Positions 24,743 through 33,624 of a stretch of DNA of 64,000 bases are shown piece after piece. The stretch covers positions 2,356,001 through 2,420,000 of the forward strand of contig NZ_JBEPOO010000001.1 in NCBI RefSeq assembly GCF_040546815.1. Reading direction: 5' to 3'. The notes beneath the pieces were generated by a model. That model was given only the letters and a program-made list of their open reading frames with translations. It searched no databases and was not told the DNA's origin. The position numbers were made by a program, and so were the translations under genes. How positions within the stretch are numbered: position 1 is the stretch's first letter; each line of letters starts with the position of its first letter. The DNA comes from Devosia sp. 2618 (lineage in GTDB: Bacteria > Pseudomonadota > Alphaproteobacteria > Rhizobiales > Devosiaceae).

Positions 24743-25887
24743 ATCACCCGACGTCCCTGCCGCCACACGGTCAACACGATGGGTATGCCCTCCTCGACGC
24801 GCAAATGCACGAAGTCCGCCCGCTTGCCCACGGCTATCTCGCCCCGGTCATGGAAACCACCCGCTTCCGCCGGTCGCTTGGTGACCAGCTGCACGGCCTT
24901 GGCGAGGCTGAACCCTTCCACATTGTCGGCCAGCGAGAAGGCCGATTGCAACATGGAGAAAGGGATATAGTCCGAAGAGAGGATATCGAGCAGATCGGCC
25001 TCGGCCAGCACGCGTGCCGAGACGTTCCCCGAATGCGAGCCGCCGCGCACGACGTTCGGTCCGCCCATCAGGATCGACATGCCCGCCTGCCGCGAGGCCT
25101 TGGCGGCTTCGATGGTGGTGGGGAATTCGGCGACTTCGGTGCCCAGCGCCACAGCTTCTTCGACGTGATCGCGCGTCGCGTCGTCATGGCTGGCCAACAC
25201 GATGCCCAGTTCCTGGCAGGCAGCGGCAATCGCGCGGCGGTGTGGCCCAGCATAGGCCACAGATTCGGCGTTGCGCCGCTCGGTGAACTCTTCAAGGGCG
25301 GCATCGCTCATCTTGAGCTTGCCTTGATAGTAGGTCTTGTAGGCATCCATGCTGGCGAACTGACGCTGGCCCGGCGCGTGGTCCATCAGCGACACCAGCC
25401 GCACCTGCGGATCGTCCTTGATGGCCATGAAGGATTCAAGGCAATCAGGCGCCGAAACTTCGCAGCGCAGGTGGATGTGGTGCTCGGCGCGCAGGCGCCC
25501 GGCCTTGGTGCCGGCATGGATCGCATCGGCCAGGATGCGCATTTCCGTTGGGCCCATATCGGCGTGCTCATCGAGCCCGACGCGAATGGCGTCGAGCACG
25601 GTGGTGATCCCCGATGCCGCGATCTGCGCATCATGCGCCTGCACGGCGGCGACGGGGTTCCACCGCACTTTGGGGCGTGGCGCATAATGGGTTTCGAGAT
25701 GGTCGGTATGAAGTTCGACCAGGCCCGGAATGAGGTAATCGCCATCGAGATCGACCCCGGTTCGGCTCGGCGCACCGATATCGGTGATGATGCCACCATC
25801 GACCCGGACGGAGCCCTCCAGAACCTCGTTGGCGAGGACGATACGGGCATTGGTGAGAACGAGTTCTCCGAGGGCGACGGTGTTCAT
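24739..25887 (-). CDS. phnM: RPnTP diphosphohydrolase PhnM
   Basis: PhnM removes pyrophosphate from alpha-D-ribose 1-methylphosphonate 5-triphosphate, giving the PhnJ substrate. The protein has 382 residues and an amidohydrolase barrel. The metal site begins VELHTDHLETH near residue 60, SHDDATRDHV is a later ligand, and the GPNVVRGGSHSGN loop is typical. The frame continues to a TTG at 25953, but the ATG at 25887 begins the family N-terminus. It lies 69 bp after ugpC on the same strand, apart from the rest of the phn operon. Confidence 0.93.
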   Translation of the reverse strand: MNTVALGELVLTNARIVLANEVLEGSVRVDGGIITDIGAPSRTGVDLDGDYLIPGLVELHTDHLETHYAPRPKVRWNPVAAVQAHDAQIAASGITTVLDAIRVGLDEHADMGPTEMRILADAIHAGTKAGRLRAEHHIHLRCEVSAPDCLESFMAIKDDPQVRLVSLMDHAPGQRQFASMDAYKTYYQGKLKMSDAALEEFTERRNAESVAYAGPHRRAIAAACQELGIVLASHDDATRDHVEEAVALGTEVAEFPTTIEAAKASRQAGMSILMGGPNVVRGGSHSGNVSARVLAEADLLDILSSDYIPFSMLQSAFSLADNVEGFSLAKAVQLVTKRPAEAGGFHDRGEIAVGKRADFVHLRVEEGIPIVLTVWRQGRRVI

Positions 25888-25956
25888 AGGCGAGCCAATC
25901 TTGCGGTTACGTGCGGACGAAGGCTCCGCTAACCCAGTTGCATGACGTTTCAACGA

Positions 25957-27009
25957 CTAAGCCAGTCGCTTCCCACTCGTCTTGTTGAATGGATGCAATG
26001 CCGCAACCGGCACGGCGAAATTGATCGGCATGGTTTCGGCCAGTTCGGACCGGCCGTGCGCCACCAGCACCATGATCTGCTCGAGCCCCGCAACGCGCAC
26101 ATAGAGATGGCTTTCCCCACCGACCGGTTCGATCAGCTCGACCGTGCCCGTCAAAGAAATATCCCCCGCCGCCCCTGCCCCGATTACAATGGCGTCGGGA
26201 CGAATGCCGACAATGTCGGTGCCGTTCGGCAGACTGTCCGGCAAAGTCACACCGGGCAATGCGCGCAGCTTTTCGATGTCGAGCAGGTTCATCGGCGGCG
26301 AACCGATGAAACCGGCGACAAACAGCGATGCGGGACGATCATAGAGTTCGGTCGGCTTGCCGACCTGTTCGATATGGCCGCCATTCATCACCACCAGCCG
26401 GTCGGCCAGCGTCATGGCCTCAAGCTGATCGTGGGTGACGTAAACGCTGGTCGTGCCCAGCTCGCGCTGCAGGCGGCGGATTTCGATCCGCATCTGGCCG
26501 CGCAGCTTGGCGTCGAGGTTGGACAATGGCTCGTCGAACAGGAAGGCCTTGGGCTGGCGCACGATGGCCCGCCCCATGGCAACGCGCTGGCGCTGACCGC
26601 CAGAAAGCTGGCGTGGCCTGCGATCCAGAAAGTCGTGTATTTCCAGTGTCTTGGCTGCAGCATTGACCCGACGATCAATCTCGGCGCGCGGCGTACCACG
26701 GTTTTTCAGGCCATATTCAAGATTTCCGCGAACCGTCATATGCGGATAAAGCGCATAATTCTGGAACACCATGGCAATGTCGCGCTCGGCAGGCTCGCGC
26801 TTGTTGACCACCGTACCGCCGACGGAAATCGTGCCATCGCTGATGGTTTCGAGCCCGGCAATCATCCGCAGCAGGGTCGATTTCCCGCAGCCTGAGGGGC
26901 CCACCAGCACGACCATTTCGCCATCTTCGATAGCCAGATCGATGCCGTGGATCACCTGAGCCCCACCGGGATAAGTCTTTTTGACGCCGGTCAGATCAAT
27001 GGCGGCCAT
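25957..27009 (-). CDS. ugpC: Glycerol-3-phosphate ABC transporter ATP-binding protein UgpC
   Basis: This ATPase has 350 residues. Walker [10 protein letters not shown] is at 37-45, the signature is [18 protein letters not shown], and Walker B is [16 protein letters not shown]-terminal regulatory TOBE domain includes GIRPDAI. Together with UgpA, UgpE and UgpB it imports sn-glycerol-3-phosphate and glycerophosphodiesters. The open frame extends upstream inside ugpE, but the ATG at 27009 lies one base after the ugpE stop. phnM follows it in the same direction. Confidence 0.93.
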   Translation of the reverse strand: MAAIDLTGVKKTYPGGAQVIHGIDLAIEDGEMVVLVGPSGCGKSTLLRMIAGLETISDGTISVGGTVVNKREPAERDIAMVFQNYALYPHMTVRGNLEYGLKNRGTPRAEIDRRVNAAAKTLEIHDFLDRRPRQLSGGQRQRVAMGRAIVRQPKAFLFDEPLSNLDAKLRGQMRIEIRRLQRELGTTSVYVTHDQLEAMTLADRLVVMNGGHIEQVGKPTELYDRPASLFVAGFIGSPPMNLLDIEKLRALPGVTLPDSLPNGTDIVGIRPDAIVIGAGAAGDISLTGTVELIEPVGGESHLYVRVAGLEQIMVLVAHGRSELAETMPINFAVPVAALHPFNKTSGKRLA

Positions 27010-27010
27010 G

Positions 27011-27859
27011 TTATTTCTCCGTTTCGACCAGGCCCTTGACGAACAGGCGCTGCATAAAGATGACGACGAGAACCGGGGGCAACATGGCCAGCACAACGGC
27101 GGCCATGACGAGGTTCCATTGCGGATCGGCGTCGGCATAGGCGGCCATGCGCTTGATACCCATGACGACCGTGTAAAACTTGCTGTCGGTGGTCACGAGC
27201 AAGGGCCACAAATACTGCATCCAGCCATAGATGAAGAGAATGACGAACAGCGCTGCCATGTTGGTTCGGCTCAGGGGCAACAGGATATCGCGGAAGAATT
27301 TGAGCGGCCCCGCCCCGTCGACGCGTGCGGCTTCCATCAGTTCATCCGGCACCGTCAAAAAGAACTGCCGGAACAAGAAAGTAGCTGTTGCCGAAGCGAT
27401 CAGCGGGATGGTCAAACCGGCATAGGAATTGAGCATGCCGAGGTCGGCGACCACCTTGAAGGTCGGGATAATGCGCACTTCGACCGGCAGCATCAGCGTG
27501 ATGAAAATCACCCAAAAAGCAGCCGTCCGCAGCGGAAAGCGGAAGTAGACGATCGCATAGGCCGAGGTGATCGAGATGGCGATCTTGGCCACGGCGATGA
27601 CTACCGCCATGATCAGGGAATTGACCAGCATCAGGGTCAGCGGCGGCGCGCCGGAGGTCGACATGCCTTGGCTCAGCATCTGCCCATAGTTATCGAGCAG
27701 ATGGGGGCCGGGCAGCAGCGGCACGACACCGCGCAGGAAGTCGCCGGGACCGTGGGTCGAGGCGATGACGGCGAGATAGACCGGGAAGGCCATCACGATG
27801 ACGCCGATGATCAAAACGGCGTGGGTCAGGATGTTCAGCCAGGGACGATTTTCGACCAT
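27011..27859 (-). CDS. ugpE: Glycerol-3-phosphate ABC transporter permease UgpE
   Basis: UgpE has 282 residues and six membrane helices. The coupling loop is [20 protein letters not shown], as in CUT1-type importers. The N-terminal [19 protein letters not shown] is typical of UgpE. It forms the channel with UgpA. Genes are spaced by 10 bp (ugpA) and 1 bp (ugpC), so the block is one operon. Confidence 0.94.
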   Translation of the reverse strand: MVENRPWLNILTHAVLIIGVIVMAFPVYLAVIASTHGPGDFLRGVVPLLPGPHLLDNYGQMLSQGMSTSGAPPLTLMLVNSLIMAVVIAVAKIAISITSAYAIVYFRFPLRTAAFWVIFITLMLPVEVRIIPTFKVVADLGMLNSYAGLTIPLIASATATFLFRQFFLTVPDELMEAARVDGAGPLKFFRDILLPLSRTNMAALFVILFIYGWMQYLWPLLVTTDSKFYTVVMGIKRMAAYADADPQWNLVMAAVVLAMLPPVLVVIFMQRLFVKGLVETEK

Positions 27860-27869
27860 TTCGCGGCTC

Positions 27870-28754
27870 CTAGTATTGCACGCGCCGCTCGATGAAGCGG
27901 AACTGGACGATGGTGAGGACGATGACGATCAGCATCAGCAGCACAGATTGGGCGGCGGACGAACCGATATTGAGGCCGAGGAAACCGTCGGCATAAACCT
28001 TGTAAACCAAGATGTTAGTCGACTGCGCTGGCCCGCCGCCTGTGGTGCCGTCGATGACGCCGAAGGTATCGAACATGGCGTAGTTGATGTTGACGATCAG
28101 CAGGAAGAACGTCGTCGGCGACAGCAGCGGCACGACGATGGTCCAGAACCGCTTGAACGGCCCCGCCCCGTCAATGGCGGCAGCTTCCGACAGCGATGCT
28201 GGTACCGATTGCAGCCCGGCGACGAAGAACAGGAAATTGTAGGATATCTGCTTCCAGCTGGCGGCCAGCACAACCAGGATCATGGCCTGGTCCTGATTGA
28301 CCCGATGGTTCCAGTCGACACCTAGCTGACCAAGCACGTAGCTCAGGATACCGATGGAGGGGTTGAACATGAACCACCACAGGATTCCCGCAACGACCGG
28401 CGCGACGGCATAAGGCCAGACCAGCAGCGTGGTATAGATGCGGCCCGAGCGCAGCAGGCGGTTGGTCGCGACGGCCAGCACCAGCGACACGCTCATGGCG
28501 ATCACGGTGACCAGCACCGAAAAAATCAGCGTCCGCCACAGCGAGTTGAGATACATCGGGTCGGCCAGCAGCTTGGCGTAATTGTCGAACCAGATGAACG
28601 TCGTCTTGAACCCGAACGGGTCTTCACGCTCGAAGGATGATTTGGCGGCCTGCAGCGCCGGCCAGATGAAAAACACCAGCGTAATGGCCAGTTGCGGAGC
28701 CAGCAGCGCAAACGGCAGCCACCGGTTCGGAAAGATCGTACGTTTGGTCTGCAT
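27870..28754 (-). CDS. ugpA: Glycerol-3-phosphate ABC transporter permease UgpA
   Basis: UgpA has 294 residues with six membrane helices. The coupling loop is EAAAIDGAGPFKRFWTIVVP, and FPNRWLPFALLAPQLAITLV opens the protein. The ATG at 28754 was chosen over the frame extension to 28796 because the extension would run into the hairpin between ugpB and ugpA. The partner is UgpE. Confidence 0.93.
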   Translation of the reverse strand: MQTKRTIFPNRWLPFALLAPQLAITLVFFIWPALQAAKSSFEREDPFGFKTTFIWFDNYAKLLADPMYLNSLWRTLIFSVLVTVIAMSVSLVLAVATNRLLRSGRIYTTLLVWPYAVAPVVAGILWWFMFNPSIGILSYVLGQLGVDWNHRVNQDQAMILVVLAASWKQISYNFLFFVAGLQSVPASLSEAAAIDGAGPFKRFWTIVVPLLSPTTFFLLIVNINYAMFDTFGVIDGTTGGGPAQSTNILVYKVYADGFLGLNIGSSAAQSVLLMLIVIVLTIVQFRFIERRVQY

Positions 28755-28794
28755 TGAGCATCCTTGGCGCGCTATGGCAGCGCGCGGACGAGAC

Positions 28795-28821
28795 AAGGCC
28801 CGGAACGATGTTCCGGGCCTT
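28795..28821 (-). terminator. Perfect 12-bp hairpin between ugpB and ugpA
   Basis: AAGGCCCGGAAC GAT GTTCCGGGCCTT is a perfect 12-bp stem with a three-base loop. It begins about 11 bp after the ugpB stop on the minus strand. No long U-run follows on that strand, so partial termination or protection of the ugpB message from 3' decay is more likely than a full stop. Confidence 0.65.
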
Positions 28822-28832
28822 GCAGTCTTGGC

Positions 28833-30161
28833 TTACTGATTGGCGGCTTCGAATTCGCGCAGGATGACATTGCCGCGCTGGACGGCTTCGTCGAGGGCCT
28901 GCTGGCCGGTCTTGGAACCGCCCAGAACTGCTTCGAATTCCTGGTCGATGACGTCACGCACCTGGGTCAGGTTACCAAAGCGGATGCCCTTGGAATTTTC
29001 CGAAGGCGTGCCGCGGGTGATCTGCTTGATGGCGATGTCGGAACCAGGATGCTCGGCATAGTAGCCCTGCTCTTCACCCAGCTCGAAAGCAGCATTGGTG
29101 ATTGGCAGGTAGCCGGTGAACTGGTGCCAATCGGCCTGAACTTCAGGCTGGCTCAGGTAGGTGAAGAACTGGGCAGCGCCGGCATAGACGTCGTCCGACT
29201 TGCCGTTCAGCACCCACAGCGTTGCGCCGCCGATGATCGAGTTCTTTGGCTCGGCGATCACGTCTTCATAGTAAGGGAGCGGGGCAAAGCCGACTTCGAA
29301 GTCCTTGGAATTGGCGACAACGCCAGCGCGCGAGGCCGAGGAGTTCATGTAGATGGCGCATTCGCCCGAGTAGAACAGCGGAGGCGCGTCGTTGCCGCCC
29401 ACTGGGCCGCCATACTTGAAGACGCCTTCCTTGCTCCACTTGGCCAGGTTGTCCCAATGACGGGCCTGGGTTTCGCCGTTGAAGGTGAATTCGGTGCCGA
29501 GGCCACCAAAGCCGTTCTGCAGCGTGCCATAAGGCAGGTCGTGGATGGCCGAGAGGTTTTCGGTCTGGATCCAGCTCACCCAACCGGTGGTGAAACCGCA
29601 GGTGGCAGCGCCCGATGCGACAATCTTCTTCGAGAACTCTTCGACTTCAGCCCAGGTCTTTGGCGCGACGTCGCGGTCGAGACCGGCTTTTTCGAAGGCG
29701 TCCTTGTTGTAGTACATGATTGGGGTGGACGAGTTGAATGGCAGCGACAGGATGTTACCTTCAGGGTCCGAATAGTAGCCGGTCACTGGCGCGAGGAAGC
29801 CGGCGGTGTCCCATGGCTGGTTGTTGTCTTCCATCAGCTTGTAGACGGGATAGACGGCGCCCTTTGCGGCCATCATGGTGCCGGTGCCGACTTCGAAAAC
29901 CTGAACGATTGCAGGCTGTTCGTTAGCGCGGAAGGCAGCGATTGCGGCGGTCAGCGTCTCGGCATAGCTGCCCTTGTAGACCGGGGTCACGACATAGTCG
30001 GACTGGCTGGCGTTGAAATTGGCAGCAACTTCTTCGAGCTTGGTGCCCAGTTCGCCGCCCATGGCATGCCACCAGGTGACTTCGGTCTGGGCAAGGGCGA
30101 CGCTCGAGGTCAGTGCGACGGTCAGGACGGCAAGTCCGGCGGCGAGTGGGTAGCGAACCAT
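28833..30161 (-). CDS. ugpB: Glycerol-3-phosphate-binding protein UgpB
   Basis: This periplasmic protein has 442 residues with a signal peptide ending SSVALA-QT. The mature start VTWWHAMGGELGTKLEEVAA, then PVYKGSYAETLTAAIAAFRA and IVQVFEVGTGTMMAAKGAVY, closely follow E. coli UgpB, as does LPFNSSTPIMYYNKDAFEKA. It binds glycerol-3-phosphate and glycerophosphodiesters. It heads the ugpB-A-E-C operon. Two adjoining Pho boxes lie 90-130 bp upstream. No ugpQ phosphodiesterase gene is in the window. Confidence 0.95.
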   Translation of the reverse strand: MVRYPLAAGLAVLTVALTSSVALAQTEVTWWHAMGGELGTKLEEVAANFNASQSDYVVTPVYKGSYAETLTAAIAAFRANEQPAIVQVFEVGTGTMMAAKGAVYPVYKLMEDNNQPWDTAGFLAPVTGYYSDPEGNILSLPFNSSTPIMYYNKDAFEKAGLDRDVAPKTWAEVEEFSKKIVASGAATCGFTTGWVSWIQTENLSAIHDLPYGTLQNGFGGLGTEFTFNGETQARHWDNLAKWSKEGVFKYGGPVGGNDAPPLFYSGECAIYMNSSASRAGVVANSKDFEVGFAPLPYYEDVIAEPKNSIIGGATLWVLNGKSDDVYAGAAQFFTYLSQPEVQADWHQFTGYLPITNAAFELGEEQGYYAEHPGSDIAIKQITRGTPSENSKGIRFGNLTQVRDVIDQEFEAVLGGSKTGQQALDEAVQRGNVILREFEAANQ

Positions 30162-30248
30162 GGGTTCTCTCCTGCGTAACTGGAAGTATCGGCAGGAAGC
30201 CCCCTACCGGCCCACATCTTGCGAGCCCGGCGTGCCTAACAATGGCGA

Positions 30249-30288
30249 TTAACAGTTGGGTGACAGCAAAACGATGGTTTGGTGACAC
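30249..30288 (-). promoter_or_regulatory. Tandem Pho boxes upstream of ugpB
   Basis: On the minus strand the order is GTGTCAC CAAA CCATCGT TTTG CTGTCAC CCAA CTGTTAA. This is four heptamer half-sites at an exact 11-bp period. The pair CTGTCAC-CCAA-CTGTTAA at 30249-30266 is a strong match to the PhoB consensus CTGTCAT-N4-CTGTCAT. The other pair is weaker. The array lies between ugpB and the divergent isomerase gene and should induce ugp under phosphate starvation. Confidence 0.75.
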
Positions 30289-30398
30289 TCCACAGGCCCG
30301 AGGCCGCGCGGGTTTGCCGCGACAGTCATGCAGCCGTCGCATGAAAATGGCTAAGGCAGGCGATCAAAATTTTGACCACCGCGCGCCAAGGGGACAGC

Positions 30399-31283
30399 AT
30401 GGGAAATATCATCGGAACAGGGTTTAGCGTCGGCTCCGACGACGGCGAACTGTTTGGTCTGGAAGCAGAATTGCGGCAGATGGCCGAGCTTGGTGTCGAC
30501 ACGGTCGAACTGGGTCTGACCAGCATTGACCTGATCGCTGGCGGCCGGATTGTCGCTGAACGCCTCCAGCGGCTTGAGGCCATCACGCGGCAATTTGATT
30601 TCCGCTACACCGTTCATGGTCTAGTCTCGTCAAACTTCATGGACCCCGACACCGTCGCGTATCAGCTACAGGTCTCCAAGGCGCTGGCAGAGGTCAGCGA
30701 CCGCCTTGGAGCACGCATTCTGGTTCAGCATGGCGGCCATCTGCGCGCCGATCAATGGCATCACCGCGCCGGTGCGGATGCGCTCGAACGCGAAAGCCTT
30801 ACCGAACTGGCTGAATTTTGCCGCCCCTACGGCATCCGCGTGGCGCTCGAAAACATCTTCAGCACGGAAGCCGGGCAATATCGCCAGACGCCGGCTGAAG
30901 TCGCCGCAACCGTGTTGGCAGTCAACCATCCCAATCTGGTGGCACTGATCGATTTCAGCCACGCCTATATCGAATGCACGTATCGCGGGCTCGACTTCCG
31001 CCAGGAGATCGCGGCGATGGCGCCCGTCACCGGGCACCTGCATGTCCACGATAGTTTCGGGCGGCCGCAGGCGCACTACATCGCCTATCACCAGGCCGAA
31101 AACGTCGCGATGGGGATTGGCGATCTGCACCTGCCGCTGGGCTGGGGCGATATCGACTGGGACTGGATTTTTTCGGAACTGACATTCCTGCCCGACACAG
31201 TGCTGATGATGGAGATCAGCCAGCGTTATAGCAGCGAACAGCCGGGCTGCCTCAGCCGGGCGCGGCAATTGGCAGGGCTCTAA
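30399..31283 (+). CDS. TIM-barrel sugar phosphate isomerase/epimerase family protein
   Basis: The protein has about 294 residues of the AP-endonuclease-2/xylose-isomerase-like TIM barrel. Probable metal ligands lie in VALENIFST (Glu), ALIDFSHAY (Asp, His), HLHVHDSFG (His, Asp) and MMEISQRY (Glu). The substrate is unknown. It is divergent from the Pho-boxed ugpB gene across a 237-bp gap, so it may also answer to phosphate and act on a product of imported glycerophosphoryl compounds. AAGGGGA precedes the ATG at 30399; the longer frame to 30372 lacks such a site. Confidence 0.8.
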   Translation: MGNIIGTGFSVGSDDGELFGLEAELRQMAELGVDTVELGLTSIDLIAGGRIVAERLQRLEAITRQFDFRYTVHGLVSSNFMDPDTVAYQLQVSKALAEVSDRLGARILVQHGGHLRADQWHHRAGADALERESLTELAEFCRPYGIRVALENIFSTEAGQYRQTPAEVAATVLAVNHPNLVALIDFSHAYIECTYRGLDFRQEIAAMAPVTGHLHVHDSFGRPQAHYIAYHQAENVAMGIGDLHLPLGWGDIDWDWIFSELTFLPDTVLMMEISQRYSSEQPGCLSRARQLAGL

Positions 31284-31304
31284 AGCCCTGCCACCTGGTC
31301 TTGT

Positions 31305-33038
31305 TTAGCTGGCCAGATAGCCGAACTGGGCCTTGTGCAGCACCGAATAGGCGCCGTCGCGGGCCAGTAGCACGTCATGTGTGCCCTCTTCGACAATACC
31401 GGTCTCGTCGATCACGACGATGCGGTCGGCATGCTGGATAGTGGCCAGACGGTGCGCGATCACCAGCGTGGTGCGGCCTTGCGAAAGCTCGGCCAGCGAG
31501 CGCTGGATGGCGACTTCAGTGGCCGTATCGAGCGCCGAGGTCGCCTCATCGAGAATGAGGATCGGCGGATTCTTGAGGAAGATACGGGCAATCGCCACGC
31601 GCTGCTTCTGGCCACCGGACAGCTTCACGCCGCGCTCGCCGACCATAGTGTCTAGGCCCTGCGGCAGGCGCTTGATCACCGTGTCGAACCGCGCGCGCTT
31701 GGCCGCATCCCAGATGGCTTCATCGCTAGCGCCCAACAAGCCATAGGCAATGTTCTCGCGAATGGTGCCGCCAAACAGGAACACGTCCTGCTGGACAATG
31801 CCGATCTGGTTGCGCAACGAGGCCTGCGTCATGTCGCGAATGTCGATGCCGTCGATGCTGATCGACCCGCTGTCGAGCTCATAAAAGCGCGGCAGCAGCG
31901 AGCACAGCGTGGTCTTGCCGGCGCCCGATGGCCCGACGATGGCCAGCGTTTCGCCCGCCGAAACGGTCAGGTTCAGCCCATTGAGCACCCGGCGTCCGCT
32001 TTCATAGGAGAAGGCAGCGTCCTTGAAGATGATGTCGCCACGCAGCTTGCCAACGACCTGAGCATTGGGGCGGTCGGCAATGTCGGGCTCGGTGTCGATC
32101 AGGTTGGTGAAGCGACGGAAGCCGGCAATACCCTTGGGATAGCTTTCCAGAACGCCAGTGATCTTGTCGATCGGGCGCAGGAAAACCTCGACCAGCAGCA
32201 GGAAGCTGACAAAGCCGCCATAGGTCATTTCGCCCTTGATGACGAACCAGGAGCCCGCCAGCATGACCATCAGCTGCACCATGCGGGTGCTGAGATAGGT
32301 GATGGTGATGCTCGCCGTCATCATGGCGTAGGCTTGGATCTTGGTCTTGCGATAGGCCTTGTTATTGCCCTCGAACAGGCCCGCTTCGTGGTTCTCGTTG
32401 GCGAACGCCTTGACCACGCGGATGCCGCCGATGGAGTCCTCGATGCGGGTGTTGAACTCGCCGACGCGGCCGAACAGTTCCTGCCAGTTCAGCGTCAGGC
32501 GCGAACCGTATTTGCTGACCAGCCAGGTCACGACGGGCACGATCACCACGGTCATCGACGCCAGATGCCAATTGGTGACGAACATCAGGATGAACGCGCC
32601 GACAAAGGTCATGATGGCGAGGAAAATGTCCTCTGGGCCGTGGTGGGCCACTTCGCCAACGTCTTCCAGATCCTTGGTGACGTGGGTCATCAAGTGACCG
32701 GTCTTGTTGTTGTCAAAGAAGCGGAAGCTCAGCTTTTGCAGGTGATCAAACACCTGACGGCGCATGTCGGTTTCGATCGAAACGCCCAGCACGTGGCCGA
32801 AATAGTTGACCACCGCCTGCAGCACGGCATTGACCGCATAGATCGCCAGCAGCACGGCGCCGGCAATGATGATGAAGCCGAATTCGGAGCGCGGCAGCAG
32901 GGAATCGATGAAATAGGCAACAGCCAGCGGGAACACAAGTTCCAGCAAGCCGGCAACAATGGCACAGCCGAAATCGAGGAAGAACAGCCCCTTGTAGGGG
33001 GCGTAATAGGAGAAGAAACGCTTGATCATGAGAGGCAC
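31305..33038 (-). CDS. ABC exporter, fused membrane and ATPase domains (MsbA/MDR-like)
   Basis: The protein has 577 residues: six membrane helices in about 1-310, then an ATPase domain. Walker A is VGPSGAGKTT, the signature KLSGGQKQRVAIARIFLK, and Walker B ILILDEATSALD. It should work as a homodimer exporting lipid or a hydrophobic compound. The start could be GTG at 33038 or ATG at 33029; neither has a clear ribosome site. It is a single gene, convergent with the isomerase gene 21 bp away. The exported substrate cannot be told. Confidence 0.9.
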   Translation of the reverse strand: MPLMIKRFFSYYAPYKGLFFLDFGCAIVAGLLELVFPLAVAYFIDSLLPRSEFGFIIIAGAVLLAIYAVNAVLQAVVNYFGHVLGVSIETDMRRQVFDHLQKLSFRFFDNNKTGHLMTHVTKDLEDVGEVAHHGPEDIFLAIMTFVGAFILMFVTNWHLASMTVVIVPVVTWLVSKYGSRLTLNWQELFGRVGEFNTRIEDSIGGIRVVKAFANENHEAGLFEGNNKAYRKTKIQAYAMMTASITITYLSTRMVQLMVMLAGSWFVIKGEMTYGGFVSFLLLVEVFLRPIDKITGVLESYPKGIAGFRRFTNLIDTEPDIADRPNAQVVGKLRGDIIFKDAAFSYESGRRVLNGLNLTVSAGETLAIVGPSGAGKTTLCSLLPRFYELDSGSISIDGIDIRDMTQASLRNQIGIVQQDVFLFGGTIRENIAYGLLGASDEAIWDAAKRARFDTVIKRLPQGLDTMVGERGVKLSGGQKQRVAIARIFLKNPPILILDEATSALDTATEVAIQRSLAELSQGRTTLVIAHRLATIQHADRIVVIDETGIVEEGTHDVLLARDGAYSVLHKAQFGYLAS

Positions 33039-33060
33039 TAACTAAGGTTTGGGTCGAGTA

Positions 33061-33372
33061 TCAGCCGTGGCCGACCGGCAGCATGGAGCGCAGGTCAAAC
33101 AGTGTGGCGTCCTCGTCTTTGACGGCATTTGCCGCGATTGACTGCTCAAGCGCAACTATGTCGAGAAGTTCATTGGGCTGCCATCCGCATGGGCAGCCCT
33201 GTGGGTCTATATGGGCGTCGGCCACTTCACGATAGATGGTTCCGAGCGCCGCCGCCATGCACTCGAGCGCTTCCAGGGGCGAGAGGCGCGACGTTGCCAG
33301 CGCGCCCGCATAGGAAGCCATCAAAGCCGCGCGCATAGCGGCAAAAGTGGCATCGGAATCGGTCGGCGACAT
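33061..33372 (-). CDS. Hypothetical protein, 103 residues
   Basis: I do not recognise this protein. It begins MSPTDSDATFAAMRAALMAS and has helical, Ala-rich character with no signal peptide or membrane segment. A CPCGW motif near residue 60 could bind metal or form a disulfide. AGGAGA lies at a good distance before the ATG at 33372, which favours a real gene over the longer frame to 33426. It is followed by the ABC exporter on the same strand, 22 bp away, so the two may be co-transcribed. Confidence 0.6.
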   Translation of the reverse strand: MSPTDSDATFAAMRAALMASYAGALATSRLSPLEALECMAAALGTIYREVADAHIDPQGCPCGWQPNELLDIVALEQSIAANAVKDEDATLFDLRSMLPVGHG

Positions 33373-33624
33373 CGTTCTCTCCTGAGCAGGGCGGGACAAT
33401 GCGGGCCAGTTTATCCTGCGCCGCAATAAAAGCGGAGTAACACAGTCATGTTAATAAGCAAGAGTTTGGGCCAGCTTTTGCTGTGCGCGGGAGTGACTTC
33501 GGGTGGGCTAGTGCCCCTCGCCTGCGCTAGAACCGCGATATCGACAAAACGCGTCATGTCCACCAAGCTTTGCGGGCCGCGAAGCGTCCTACGGGCAAAC
33601 AGTGACACCGAGGAGAAGCTCCCC

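Noticed and set aside
24442..25932. 496-codon plus-strand open frame opposite phnM and phnN
   Set aside because: It is antisense to two recognised phn genes that overlap in the normal way; no protein family features.
28764..30179. 471-codon plus-strand open frame opposite ugpB
   Set aside because: It is antisense to a textbook UgpB gene and begins at a non-ATG codon within the ugpA start region.
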